From contig ML210146.1 of NCBI GenBank assembly GCA_004369085.1, positions 124,001-188,000 of the forward strand: DNA of 64,000 nt. The letters run 5' to 3'. The translations under genes were made by a program, and so were the position numbers. Positions 37,276 through 48,054 of the stretch are shown here, piece after piece (positions within the stretch are counted from its first letter, which is position 1; each line of letters begins with the position of its first letter). Below the pieces are notes generated by a model. The model was not told the origin of the DNA and searched no databases. It worked only from the letters and a program-made list of their open reading frames with translations. This stretch comes from Coprinopsis marcescibilis. Taxonomy: Eukaryota; Basidiomycota; Agaricomycetes; Agaricales; Psathyrellaceae.

Positions 37276-38895
37276 TCAGTGGTTATTCGGGGTCACCCTC
37301 TGAGAAGGGACACGGACCGGGAAGAAGTTGTAGTCCAGACACTCGACGGTAGCAGCCGCGACGCTTAGGTCGAGACCGTCCCCGGCAAGTTGTCGAACGA
37401 GCTGGAGGAGGTGTCTATCCAGTGGATCGATGTCATCGAATGCTTCTCGGACACGAATTGCTGCGTGCGTGAGAATAGCAACGTTCTGAGAGGGGAATAG
37501 CAGGCGATCACTGTCCCGCATGGCGTCTGCTGAGACGAGGGTTGCAGACGATGGGTGGACCTTGAGGCCTCGTCTCGCGACAAGCACGCCTATCATCAAT
37601 GGCCAAGAGAAGGAGAACGGGCCGACATACTCAAACCTCGTCATATTGGGCAAAACGCATTTGCCAGAACGAGAAGGCTTGAGCATGTTCATCACCGTGG
37701 AATCCATACAGACACCCCGAGCCTCGATGACGTTGAGCTTGAAGTCTGTGACTGTTGGAATGAGAGGAAGGATGTCGGCAACGTCAGCCGAGGTGATTGA
37801 GGCTCGAAGGATGGATAGCTGCGTTAAATTCTGTGCGGACGCTGTGACGAATTGCTTGAAGCTGGAAACGTCAAAACTCCTTTCTGCTACGTCGAAGGTG
37901 AGACCGGTCATTTGCGGGGAATCTAGCTTGGTTAAAATTCGACCTGCATCGACAGTCCGTTCCGTCACAAGGGAAAGGGTGCGGAGGTGCGGCACCTCAA
38001 TTAAATCGGCGGGAGGGTTGTGGCCATCATCTCCGCGAATAACGCTGTAGAAGTTGCAGTACTCGAGGTTTGGTGTGCGCCGCATGAACTCGATGCACTC
38101 GTCGATGTAGAACGCCTTTGCATGAACACGAGTGATATTGTCCCATCTGACGCGGACCGTGTTGAGGTAAACTGAGAAGAGACTGATGTTCCGAAGCTTT
38201 GGGGTACACGCGGACCAGTTGAGTACGTGACTTCTGTCACCCTGGCCGCCAGAGGGATTGATAATGAGGCTTTGGAGGGAGGAGAAAGATGCACCGGGCG
38301 CTGATAGGTCTTCATAGTAAGCAGTTGGGACCTGGAGGTCGATGCCCTTCCACCGGCTCGCATGTCCAAGGATGATTTGGAAGAGTGTATGGGGGATGTT
38401 TGTCACTCTATCGTCATCGGTGCCACAATGGAGCTTGAGGGTGAGGAGCAGGTCACCCGAACGGCCGATCCACTCTTCAAGCAGCTCGGCCTGGGTGCGT
38501 AATCTGAGCTTTGAGAGCAGCAGGTTCGGAGAGGTCCATAAGGTCGGCGTGTTCCATGCAATCTGCCGCCAAGCGGAGCACACCGTTCCAAGGAAGAGGG
38601 GCGACACGCCCTCGCTTTGTGAGGCCGCGATAAGATCGCTTTGCTCAGGAATGCAATGGATGAATATTTCAGAGACGAGTTCTGTTGGAAGGCGGTTGAG
38701 CATGGGAGAATGAAGGCGATTTATATCACGACGTAGGACAGGTTGTAGTGATCTCAATCGGCTGAGAGTCTGTTCTACCCTGGCTATCTCGTCGTCCAGG
38801 GCTGTCAACTGATGTCGTGGGTCCTCGGTGGTCTTAAGAAACAGAGGAAGAATGTTGTCGGGATTCCACATTTCATGGTCGGTAGTGGAGATCAT
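37276..38895 (-). CDS. F-box protein with leucine-rich C-terminal region
   Basis: Likely substrate receptor of an SCF ubiquitin ligase. Intronless, 539 residues from the ATG at 38895 (MISTTDHEMWNPDN); an in-frame GTG eight codons upstream is not needed. A short coiled coil (LDDEIARVEQTLSRLRSLQP) precedes the F-box, LNRLPTELVSEIFIHCIPEQ with VCSAWRQIAWNTPTLW, the arrangement typical of the large agaricomycete F-box family. The remainder has irregular leucine-rich segments (LTLKLHCGTDD, LRTLSLVTERT, LTQLSILRASI). These families are highly expanded and lineage-specific in mushrooms, so the target is unknown. Lack of introns contrasts with its neighbours and fits recent family expansion. Confidence 0.85.
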   Translation of the reverse strand: MISTTDHEMWNPDNILPLFLKTTEDPRHQLTALDDEIARVEQTLSRLRSLQPVLRRDINRLHSPMLNRLPTELVSEIFIHCIPEQSDLIAASQSEGVSPLFLGTVCSAWRQIAWNTPTLWTSPNLLLSKLRLRTQAELLEEWIGRSGDLLLTLKLHCGTDDDRVTNIPHTLFQIILGHASRWKGIDLQVPTAYYEDLSAPGASFSSLQSLIINPSGGQGDRSHVLNWSACTPKLRNISLFSVYLNTVRVRWDNITRVHAKAFYIDECIEFMRRTPNLEYCNFYSVIRGDDGHNPPADLIEVPHLRTLSLVTERTVDAGRILTKLDSPQMTGLTFDVAERSFDVSSFKQFVTASAQNLTQLSILRASITSADVADILPLIPTVTDFKLNVIEARGVCMDSTVMNMLKPSRSGKCVLPNMTRFEYVGPFSFSWPLMIGVLVARRGLKVHPSSATLVSADAMRDSDRLLFPSQNVAILTHAAIRVREAFDDIDPLDRHLLQLVRQLAGDGLDLSVAAATVECLDYNFFPVRVPSQRVTPNNH

Positions 38896-39164
38896 GGTGG
38901 TTACGACGAAAGGATACACGGTTATGGAGGGGTCTGGCGATGGATTTGGTATGACTATCGCGAGGTCTAGAAGGCTTAAATATGCACCGACTGGTTCTAG
39001 TCACAGATACTTAGAAATATGCTCACAAACATGTTCTGATCCCCGACTTGGCAGCTTGCTGAAATGCCCTGATCTCATCAATTCAATTCAATGATCACTA
39101 TCTTCGTACCCAATAATATCTATTCCTTACCAAGTTTCATTCTTCTCCCCATTCTTAACCGTGC

Positions 39165-40967
39165 ATGTCATCTCTGTATCTCGCCTTCTCTGCAATATGC
39201 GTGACAGTCCTCAAGGAACTCAATGCACTCGTTGACGAGCCGTACATGGTGCGCCAGCTGGTTGTAACCAAGTCAACTTACTCATTTGCTGGCAAACCTT
39301 AGGATGAGCCCTTCCATATACCACAAGTGCAGGCTTATTGTAGGGGCGAATTCGAAACATGGGATCCTAAGCTTACCACTCCGCCTGGCTTGTGAGTTGT
39401 TCTCATGATTCCTTCACTGAATGGCCGTTGAACCTTTCGTGGGTAGGTATCTGATGTCATTGCTGTTGAAGAAGATCTTTCTCTTCAAATGCAATGTGCC
39501 AATGCTAAGGCTGACTGCGACGCTGAATCTACTTGGATTGCCTTTGGCGTTGACGTGGCTTCTGTGCTACCACCAGAGAGTGCGATCCCCTACCTCATGG
39601 TTCACACCCTCAAACGAAGCCGTCGTGGTAGCGTTCTTCCCTGTCGCGTGGTTTTTCGGATTCCTTTATTACACGGAAGCTCCGAGCTTGCTTTCGGTCA
39701 TATTAACCGTCGTTTTCGCATCCCAGAGCAACCATTGGTTGGCGGCACTGGTGCGTCCCTTTTCTCCCATCTTTGGTACATTGGTGTTCAAAAGATCCAG
39801 TTTGGCCTCATCAGTTGTACATTCCGTCAAACGAATGTCATATGGATGCTGTACGCATATGCCTCCAGCCAACTGATGATGCTGCGCTTCAAGCGACCGT
39901 CGAATCATGATTCTGAATCTAAGAACAGACTGCATGACCCATCAGCTCTGCAGGGTGCACCAAGTATGCATAGTCCGCCGATTCGTTGGTCATGCCCCGC
40001 CTAACGAGGCTTTCTTAGTGGATCTCGTAAAGTCGATTTTGGACGTACCCAAAATCCTTCCACAGGTCCTTCCGGCATTCATTCCGTACACGCTTGTGCT
40101 CGGTTTGTTCGCCGCGTTTGTGATTTGGAACGGGGGAATCGTTTTAGGCAAGCTCAAACCTACAAATACCCGTTGAACATGCCCTCTAAGGACTCATTTT
40201 AGGGGACAAATCGAATCATGTTCCGACGGTGCACATCCCGCAGATATACTACTTTGTCGGGTTTACCACAATCTTGGGCTGGCCAATACTTTTGAGCTAC
40301 CAGGGTGGACCTGGTGCTCTGGTGAAGGATGTGGCATACCGAACGTTTGGGAGCAAAGTGTGAGTAGTCTCGTAGCTCACAGTTGTCGGAGATTTTATTA
40401 ATTTCCGCAGACGCTCTCTAATTTCGCTTGTCATAATGGGTGCAATGGGGGTGACTGTTAAGTTATTCACGTAAGAGTTTGGATAGACGGTTGTTTGCAG
40501 TTCTCGTTCTCTAACACCATTTGCAGCATCCATCATCCCTTCCTTCTTTCCGACAACCGGCACTACACGTTCTATGTCTGGAGACGCGTGTTTCTCCTTC
40601 ACCCTTTTGCTCCTTATCTGCTAGTCCCGGGATACTTTGCTTGCGCTTGGGCATGGTTCCTGCGTGCAGGTGCGTGTTTCTCTCGTCATATGTCCGATCG
40701 GAGGGATTGAAAAAGCTCTTAGGACGAGACCAGACCCTGCTGCAGAATTTACTCCTTCCCGTATTTGTGATCCCAACGCTTCTTCCAACGCCGTTGTTGG
40801 AGCCGCGTTACTTTCTCATTCCGTACATCCTGCTGAGGGCACAGATCGGAGATGTGCCTGCGTGGGCTGTTGCGTTAGAGGGTGTCTGGTATGGGTTGAT
40901 TAACGGACTGACGATGTATATATTCCTGTACCTTCCTCGAGAAGGAGTTGGGCGATTTATGTGGTAG
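39165..40967 (+). CDS. ALG10: Dol-P-Glc:Glc2Man9GlcNAc2-PP-Dol alpha-1,2-glucosyltransferase (ALG10/DIE2)
   Basis: ER membrane enzyme that adds the last glucose to the lipid-linked oligosaccharide before N-glycosylation. The ATG at 39165 opens [20 protein letters not shown]; exon 1 ends LVDEPYM and joins [20 protein letters not shown] and [10 protein letters not shown], the family's lumenal catalytic loop with acidic residues in DEPFHIPQ. Many hydrophobic helices follow, with [10 protein letters not shown] and [11 protein letters not shown] typical of ALG10, then [35 protein letters not shown] and [15 protein letters not shown]. It ends REGVGRFMW at 40967. About eight introns, with several frame changes bridged by short introns. 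Divergent from the F-box gene by 269 bp. Confidence 0.93.
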
Positions 40968-41166
40968 AAATAGGAGGCGTGCGAATGCAGCAAACGCGAG
41001 CCAAACAAAATGAGCGCGGTTGATGTTGGATGTTGGTTTCGCCCTTGAATGTACTGAACGATCCAGCCACGACTATCACGCAGCCTTGCCCGTTTACGCC
41101 CATATACGACCAAGTGACGACCCTGAATCTCCGGAAAGTGTATCATAAGACCATTACTATATCGAA

Positions 41167-43194
41167 ATGTCCGCAGAAGATGCCAAATCCAGTGGCAGCC
41201 GATCTAAACCAACAACGAGGAGTTCCTCGCTTCGACAGTCATTGAACCTGGCATCCTACGGCAAGGCTTTAATAGCTGGCGTCAGAAGCAAGGACAGCTC
41301 TGACGACTCCAAGTCCAGCAAAAAGTCCAAGGTCACTGCGTCCCGTCGACACAGTTCAATTATCAGTCCAACCGCCGCGCCTCAGCCACAGGCACCACCC
41401 AGACAGTCCATTGGCGACGCTCGACCCGTTTCCCAGTCCAACAAGCGCGACAACACCCCAGAATCAAAGACGATTACTCGCAGGCGAGTCTCAGGCAACC
41501 ACCAACGCTCTTCTACCGACGAGCAACCCACCATGAAGCCCGCAGAGCCAGCCAACCGATCGGCTACGCTCAGACCAAGACCTCCCAATGCGTCCTCAGC
41601 ACTTCCCAAACTTCGTCCCCGGTCGGCAGTCGTTGAGCAGGCTAAGCCAAGTACACCGACCTCAGTCAGGGCTGGAACCCGCCGTCGTCTCAGCACCTCT
41701 TCAGAGGAAGGCAAGGAGCAGCGGAAACCCCGGTCAGCGACGCCCCAGGAGAAGGTTGTCCGCCCCATAAGTCCCCTGCCTCACCGAGCAGCCTTGAAAG
41801 CATCCTCGGCTGTAAATGCCACACCCCCTGTAACACCCTCTACGCCCTCCAAGCTCAAGCCTCCTACCCCGTCCGGGAACAGGACTTCCCCCTCGCGGCC
41901 AGCCAAGCTATTGAAAACGACCGCAGCGTCGTCTACCACCTCACTACCACGTCCATCTTCCTCTGCTTCTTCAGTATCTGGTGGAACACCGCGCACCCCC
42001 AAGAGCACAACTTTAAAGGCCGTTCTTGGACGCTCAGCAAAGGACAGAACAATCACCGGAAATACTCCTGTGAAAAATTCCCCAATAACACCGGCAAGAG
42101 ATACACCCTCCCCACTCGCTCGCCATTCTCGCAACATCTCAAAGTATGCTAGCTCATCTTCGTCTAACGTTGGGAACATGTCCCACATCTCCGAGGCCAA
42201 CAGCGAAGACAGCGAAGAGGATGATGTCCTCCTTCTCTTGGCCCCCATAGCCAATCTTGGTGCGCCAACCCCTGCTATGCCTCGCATTCAAAAATCGCGA
42301 TCGCGTCAAGCACCAAACACACCCACCAGGGACAGACCCGTCAAGGACAAGTCTCGCCTGGCCGCACCGCCTAATATAATAACTCGCACCACACATTTAC
42401 GACCACCAAGAGCTCCAGGGTTAAGCGGAAGCACCTCTGCTCGTCAATCTATCCTTTCCTGGGAGCAACTTAGCAACGATGCATCACGAACCCTTGGGGA
42501 AGGCGAAGTGGAACGCATGATTGCCGACATACCTGCTCCGTTTTCGGGACCAACGTCCCCAGCCTTGAGTTCGATCATTGATATCCCTCCGAGCCCTTGC
42601 CTCAGTGCGATTGATTCACCTGGCGGTTACGGTTCCATCTCGCAAGTCCTTCTGCCCGATGTTACACCATCTCCTGCAGTTTTCTCGAGCTCTGCTAGGT
42701 TCAGCATCTCACCCGAGGCGGCGGGCGAGTCGTCCGCTACGTACGTTCGTTTGCAACTGGCTGCTGCTGAAAACATGGCGAACGAACGGTTGTTGCGCAT
42801 CCAGGCGATGGAGGAAGAATTGAACAACCTCAAGCAAGTACACGCGTTCCAAATAGAAGAAATGACTACGCAGATTGCGTATATGGAGACGGAGGACGAG
42901 CGCGCGGGGTATGCCACCTCTCTCGAGGAGCAGATTCGCGTTATGCGCGTTAGTAATGAGAAGGCTATCGAGTCTGCGGTCTCGGAAGCGGAGGAAAACG
43001 CGCAAGCGCGGCGGGCATCAGCTTTAATGGCTCAGGAAACTCAATTTAAAGTATCCTATGCAGCACTGATGGGAGAGAACGCCTGGAGTTCAGTAGGGGA
43101 TGCGTGCAAAACGGAATTGGAGTCGACCAAGGGCGAACGCGAGATGCTCGCCCTTCTTTTAATGGATCTGGAGACCATCATTCTGGGGGCATGA
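41167..43194 (+). CDS. Ser/Thr/Pro-rich protein with C-terminal coiled coil, function unknown
   Basis: No family recognised. Single exon, 675 residues, ATG at 41167 (MSAEDAKSSGSRSKPTTRSS). Residues 1-500 are largely disordered: Ser/Thr/Pro/Arg/Lys-rich, very basic, with many SP and TP sites (for example TPPVTPSTPSKLKPPTPSG), suggesting a target of proline-directed kinases and possibly a microtubule or chromatin binder. A short acidic patch (ANSEDSEEDDVLLLL) lies near residue 345. Residues about 525-650 form a likely coiled coil (ENMANERLLRIQAMEEELNN, then MTTQIAYMETEDERAGYATS). Strong third-position GC and a long clean frame support a real gene despite its low complexity; the antisense ORFs here are shadows. 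Confidence 0.75.
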   Translation: MSAEDAKSSGSRSKPTTRSSSLRQSLNLASYGKALIAGVRSKDSSDDSKSSKKSKVTASRRHSSIISPTAAPQPQAPPRQSIGDARPVSQSNKRDNTPESKTITRRRVSGNHQRSSTDEQPTMKPAEPANRSATLRPRPPNASSALPKLRPRSAVVEQAKPSTPTSVRAGTRRRLSTSSEEGKEQRKPRSATPQEKVVRPISPLPHRAALKASSAVNATPPVTPSTPSKLKPPTPSGNRTSPSRPAKLLKTTAASSTTSLPRPSSSASSVSGGTPRTPKSTTLKAVLGRSAKDRTITGNTPVKNSPITPARDTPSPLARHSRNISKYASSSSSNVGNMSHISEANSEDSEEDDVLLLLAPIANLGAPTPAMPRIQKSRSRQAPNTPTRDRPVKDKSRLAAPPNIITRTTHLRPPRAPGLSGSTSARQSILSWEQLSNDASRTLGEGEVERMIADIPAPFSGPTSPALSSIIDIPPSPCLSAIDSPGGYGSISQVLLPDVTPSPAVFSSSARFSISPEAAGESSATYVRLQLAAAENMANERLLRIQAMEEELNNLKQVHAFQIEEMTTQIAYMETEDERAGYATSLEEQIRVMRVSNEKAIESAVSEAEENAQARRASALMAQETQFKVSYAALMGENAWSSVGDACKTELESTKGEREMLALLLMDLETIILGA

Positions 43195-43581
43195 ACATTT
43201 ACTTTGCATGTGCGTATTCAGTCGTTCTCGCTCGAGCACGCGATATTAACATTTTCCCCGCGCAGATTACTCTGTACATTTTCACTTCTCCTACCTGCAT
43301 TGTAAATCAACCTACCTATTACGCTTCGACTTCATTCTTCCATGCGAACCAGCCGTCGTTTGATTGATATATCATGCATGATGTCTACATACACTCTTTT
43401 TACATTTGAATATATATATACATTAAGGAATAAAGTTAACGATGTGGGGGAGAGACTTGGGTTGAAGTGGTAGAATAAATGATGAGAACGAAATGAGTAA
43501 GAACTGTACGAGATAGGTAGATCCCAAGACACAAATGAGCCGGAGATTCGAAAAGACAAGACAAAGAGTAAAGACGAGAAA
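43195..43581. other. Convergent spacer, coiled-coil gene / KNL1
   Basis: AT-rich 3' UTR region between two convergent genes, including the alternating AT run tatatatata at about 43411-43420. No gene seen. Confidence 0.4.
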
Positions 43582-46500
43582 CTAGTTATACAACGCTTGA
43601 GCGTCTATGCATGAATCCAAAAGTGCGTAGTTGTCATCTGCCGTCGCTTGAGCGAGTCGACCCGCAACTGCTTCCAATATCGCAGAACGACTGGAGAATC
43701 AACGTCAGAAACACAAGCCAAAACATAGCTGATATGTCACTTACTCAAGGTTACCATACGCGACGTCAACTTCGCAAATAAGAGAGTCAATAGATATGGG
43801 CCATTCGCTGAATGCTTGCAAATTGAAGATAAATGAGACGATGGCCTTGCCCTGTTGCTTAGGGATCATGACTGTCGTCCGGGCGTGGAATGACGGTGTT
43901 GGTTCGCTTGTTGAAGGCGGCACAATTTGCACCTCGATGGGATATTTGATATTCAAGAGGCGTAGCTGAGATCTGAGTTGATTGCACGAGGTCCAATAGT
44001 CGCCTAGTCTGTGTACAATCTAGAAAGATGCATGAATAAATATTCAACCCCATTTAGTCGGTTTAAAAAGCGTACCTGGCGGACAGTTTGATCCCGAGTA
44101 TCGTCAAGAATCTCTTTTGCGCAAGCCAAAAAGAGATTTGTGAGTTTCGGGAAATCGTCCTTGTACAGCGTACGAGAGCGTTCAAGCCGATTGATGGAAA
44201 TCTTGGAAACAATCGGGGTGAAGTTGGAGCAGGGGATGGAGATTTGGTATGTCGAGTCGTAGATGTACTCAAAGTAATGCGAGTTCACTTTGATAATCCT
44301 GGTCGAGTGAAGATCTTCGAGTGCTTCCAACTCGTCTAAAACCGACATCAGTTAAACCCCAGGCTTTAAGAGAAATGAACTGCCCACCTTTCAGTTGGAA
44401 AACCTCGGCCCTCGTTGAACTCTTCTGGATTTGAAGAATGCGGTCTGCTTTCGCGATCGCCGCAGACACTTCCTGCTTCTGTTGCTCCGTCTCGCGCAGT
44501 CGCTCCTTGAGCCACGATAGCTGTTCCTTGCTTTCTGTGACTTCGGCCTTGAGTGCATCAACCTCGATACTATTGAAGGTTAGGGTCAACACGCCTTTAT
44601 GAAAATGAATGGCACGACGTACTTTTGTTCAGCAATAGACGCCTTCAATTCATTGAGATAGTCCTGGTCGCTCTCATCAATTTCCTTCACTTCTGCCTGC
44701 TCCCGCTCGAGTTCCTCCATGATGTCGGCGTAATCTTGCTCAAGACCTGGGATGACCTCGTGCGCAGCGGCATTCAATGCCTCGAGCTTCCGTGCATCCT
44801 AGAGGATAACATTAGTATATGCAACAACGCCGGTAGTTTGCATACTCACAGATTCCAAATCGGCGAACGCCTTGTCTGCAGTCGCCTTCAAGCCTTCCAC
44901 CCATTTCAGCTTCCAGTCATACCAATCTGACTTGGCCTTCCCCCTAGTGTTGCTCTTGATGAAGTTGAGTTGGTGCTGTAGAAAAAGGTGTTAGTTTAGT
45001 ACTTTTGGGCGTCTAATAATAAACATACCATCAATGATGCCTGATCCTCCTCGTCTGCTCTCGAATACTCGACGAACAGTTCTGGAGTCACTTTCGCTGC
45101 TTCCTCCTCAGTTTCTTGGAAACTGACTTTGCTCTTCTCCATCCACGCTTGCAAGTCTCGTGAAACCCTGGTGAAGAGCTCGAGCTGAGGAATATCAATG
45201 GCCATCGACACTGCATATTCGGCAAGCCCAATCTCCTGCGGTGGTCTTGGTCGCCTTGAACCATGTTGAGCAGGGTGCATAGATCGGCGAGGGGCAGTGA
45301 TCTCGTCCATAAACTTAATCCCTGTCATCTCGAAGAACTGCGCAATGGATATCGCAGGCTGGAAGGGAAAGAGCTCAGAACATCTTCGGTTAACAGAGGT
45401 AACAACATACCGCATCCTCGTCTTCATAGTCCCCACCTGCAACGTTTGCCCTCCACCGTGCTGCCTTGTCCAGTGGAGAAACCTCTTCTTCTGATTCTGC
45501 GCCATAGGTGGGAACGTCAAGTGTTGTTGAAAGATCAACTTCAGTGCCGTTGGGGGCTGTCGGGGAAGGTGAGCGCCTCGGAGGGATCTGCTCACGAGCT
45601 GCCTCATGTTCTGGTTCTTGGACTTCTTCACTAGGACTTGGTTGAGAAGGCTCTTCCTGCATCTGGAACTGCACAGCCCTCTTTGCCGAATTCTTGTCAA
45701 AACGCTTCCATGCATCTTGAGATGCTGAACCCATACTTGCCCTGCCTGCTCCAAGCCTTCTCCTTGGATTTGGAGAGGGCTCCGCGTTGCTCGATTGCGA
45801 CGACATGTTGGGCGCGAGACTCTTCCTTCGAGCCATATATCCAGTTGGTTGACGGAGAGTAGGCTGCGGTCGAGGGGCAGTTTCCGCGACTGGGGCTTGA
45901 AACATGGCCTTCTTGCTGGGCGATAGTGGTCGAGGTTTGGGGGATGTCACTGTTGTCGTTGGCGCAGCGGGTGTATGCGTCTGTGCCTGTTCCTTCCATT
46001 TTCCGGCCAGTGCCTGTCGCTTTGCAGGGCTTGGTTGATCTGCGTCATGATTTTCAATGTCGCTTTCGTCGACCTGACGTTTGGAGGGGACCTTCTTGGG
46101 CGATGGCTTCGTTGACGGCGGCGCGAAAGCAGCAGTAAACGTAGGCTTGCCTTTGGCTTTTGATGGGGAAGGTGCTGGGCGGTTGACCAAAGGTGAGACG
46201 GGAGGCAAGGAAAAGACTTTGGGTCCGGCGGGTCGAACGGCCGTCGTGTTGGGCGCAGTAGTGGATGTACTAGCCTCTGAAGGTGGAGGGGGGTGGAAAA
46301 CTGAAGGAGGTTTCGTGCCGTTCGTTGGCACTTCATTACTCGTCTGTTGACTTGATGCCATCGACTGTCTTCTTGCAGCTACAATGTTTCCGTACACTTC
46401 AGACTCATCCATGCTGGTTTCGCCATATCCCATGCTCATGCGTGAATTCAAGTCACCTCCAAGGCTGGCACGACCGATGACCCGGCTGAGATTCATCGTC

Positions 46501-47654
46501 CGGTCTCCACTGTCGTTGTTCTCGATGCTTCCTACGCTGGAAACCGTGTCGTCTTGGAGTTCGCCCAGATTGTCTGTGGTGTCGTCCTGGTTGTTTTGCC
46601 GCGAAAGTGACTGTCGCGCACGCAGCAATCGTTCGACAGCGTTGGGAATCGCCATATCTTCCCGACCAGCTTGATGGAAGTTTTCTTCGAAAGACTCGTC
46701 CTGGGGTTCGATCGAAGTGTCTCCGGAGTGGGTGGCTTGTCGCAGTGCTAGCCAAGCCTCATCCTCGTGTGCCGGTGGTCTCAGTGACTTGCCCATTGGG
46801 ACGGTGAACTCCATAGCTTGAGACTCATCTTCTGGGGCGTCGGATATGATCGAGTCGTCTGCAATGGAGGACTGGGTCTGATTGGCCTCGTCCTCATCCA
46901 TCTGCAAAATTGCGGATGGTGGGTGTCCGAGCGTTTCTCGCCGGGGAGCAACCGAACGGCGTCGGCTGCTGCCTTGAACAATCTGTGTGACCTCCATGTC
47001 GTCGCTCATCTCCATATCCATGTCGTCGAAATCTTCATCCAGGATTGCGGCCCCTATGCCTGGGGAGTCTGTTAGATTGTGTCCAACGCTGGTCAAATCC
47101 ATATCGCTTCCTGTAGAGAAACGGAGGGAGCTTCGACGTCTGCGGGCGAAGTCTGCGGCTGGATAGTCGTTTTCATCATTGAACTGTTGTGGAGGCGGCA
47201 CTTCGGGGTCAGATGAAGGTTCTGAAGCTGGCGACGACTGGGGTGAGGCCGTGCTGTTGGTGTGATTGCTGTTTGGGATCTGGAATACGCGAACATGGGC
47301 GTGATCTGCGAAGCTGACCCTTCGGTTTAGAGATTTACGCGATGTATTGTCGTGAACTCTTGCGCGGTAGTCTTGCGTGAATTCCATAGATTGTGTCTCA
47401 TCCTCGTCCTCCGCGTCGTCCGGGGTAAATGATGTCTTCAGGATGCTTTTCCTAGGGACCTGATGCATTGTCAACACAGTTGCTCATTTGCCCGACGTGT
47501 TTCTTACCAGCAACCGTCTTGCTTTGGCCTGTGGGCTGAGGCTGGTCCTGAACGCGACGCTGTGTGCTCGTCTACGTCGGGGTTCCGTCGGCTTAGAGTG
47601 CCCTAGAGCCGCCAGTGAGCGTCGTCGGTGGGGCGAGTCCTTGGTGACGACCAT
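43582..47654 (-). CDS. SPC7: Kinetochore protein Spc7/Spc105 (KNL1)
   Basis: Outer kinetochore scaffold of the KMN network that recruits Bub1/Bub3 and PP1. Exon 1 begins at the ATG 47654 (MVVTKDSPHRRRSLAALGHS) and joins across a 48-nt intron to VPRKSILKTSFTP; starting at the downstream ATG 47468 would lose this part. The PP1-docking RVSF sits in LNRRVSFADHAHVRVF. MELT-like Bub-docking motifs include SMEFTQD, DMDLTS, DMEVTQ and AMEFTVP. A long disordered middle follows, then the Spc7 domain (MEKSKVSFQETEEEAAKVTP region, coiled coil LDALKAEVTESKEQLSW) and the RWD-type C-terminus (YDSTYQISIPCSNFTPIVSK, VSFIFNLQAFSEWPISIDSL). The last exon ends LLDSCIDAQALYN, stop at 43582. Roughly 1,200 residues. 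It shares a 400-bp promoter with kinesin-6. Confidence 0.92.
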
Positions 47655-48054
47655 TTCGAACAATAAAGTAACCAAGAAAGTCAGTAGAGAAAGGTCAAAG
47701 TCTTGGTCCGCCTCAACGACACACTCAGTCACTCGCGCTAACTCACAGCACGTGATCGTGTTAACACATTTGTGTCAACCCAACTAGGTTACGCGTTTAT
47801 GAGCTAGACTAAGGAGATACAGTCAATTCTAGCATTTGACACAGCTATAGGCACATACCAGGAGCTTTCAAGAGAGTACTGCGCCAATAATAGCCAAATT
47901 GAGCTCAGAACACGCTCTGGACAACGATGTCATGTGATGAGCCCCGCGTCGCGTCTGATGTCACGCACAGGGCACGCGTTTTCTGTTCACTTTAGGCGAG
48001 GTCAAGTGTGTGATCATTAGCTACGCTACTCCTCACTTTACGACTATCACGACC
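47655..48054. promoter_or_regulatory. Bidirectional KNL1 / kinesin-6 promoter with two MluI cell-cycle boxes
   Basis: The 400-bp spacer separates two divergent mitotic genes. Exact ACGCGT (MCB, the MBF site known from yeasts) occurs at 47791-47796 and 47974-47979, with further CGCG clusters around 47945-47955. About one ACGCGT per 4 kb is expected by chance, so two here is suggestive. Function is inferred. Confidence 0.5.

Noticed and set aside
41382..42287. Minus-strand ORFs over the Ser/Pro-rich protein gene
   Set aside because: Shadows of a low-complexity, GC-rich coding strand; the plus frame is longer, starts at ATG and ends in a plausible coiled coil.
43405..43425. Alternating AT run taken as a TATA box
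   Set aside because: Lies in a spacer between two convergent genes, where no promoter is expected.
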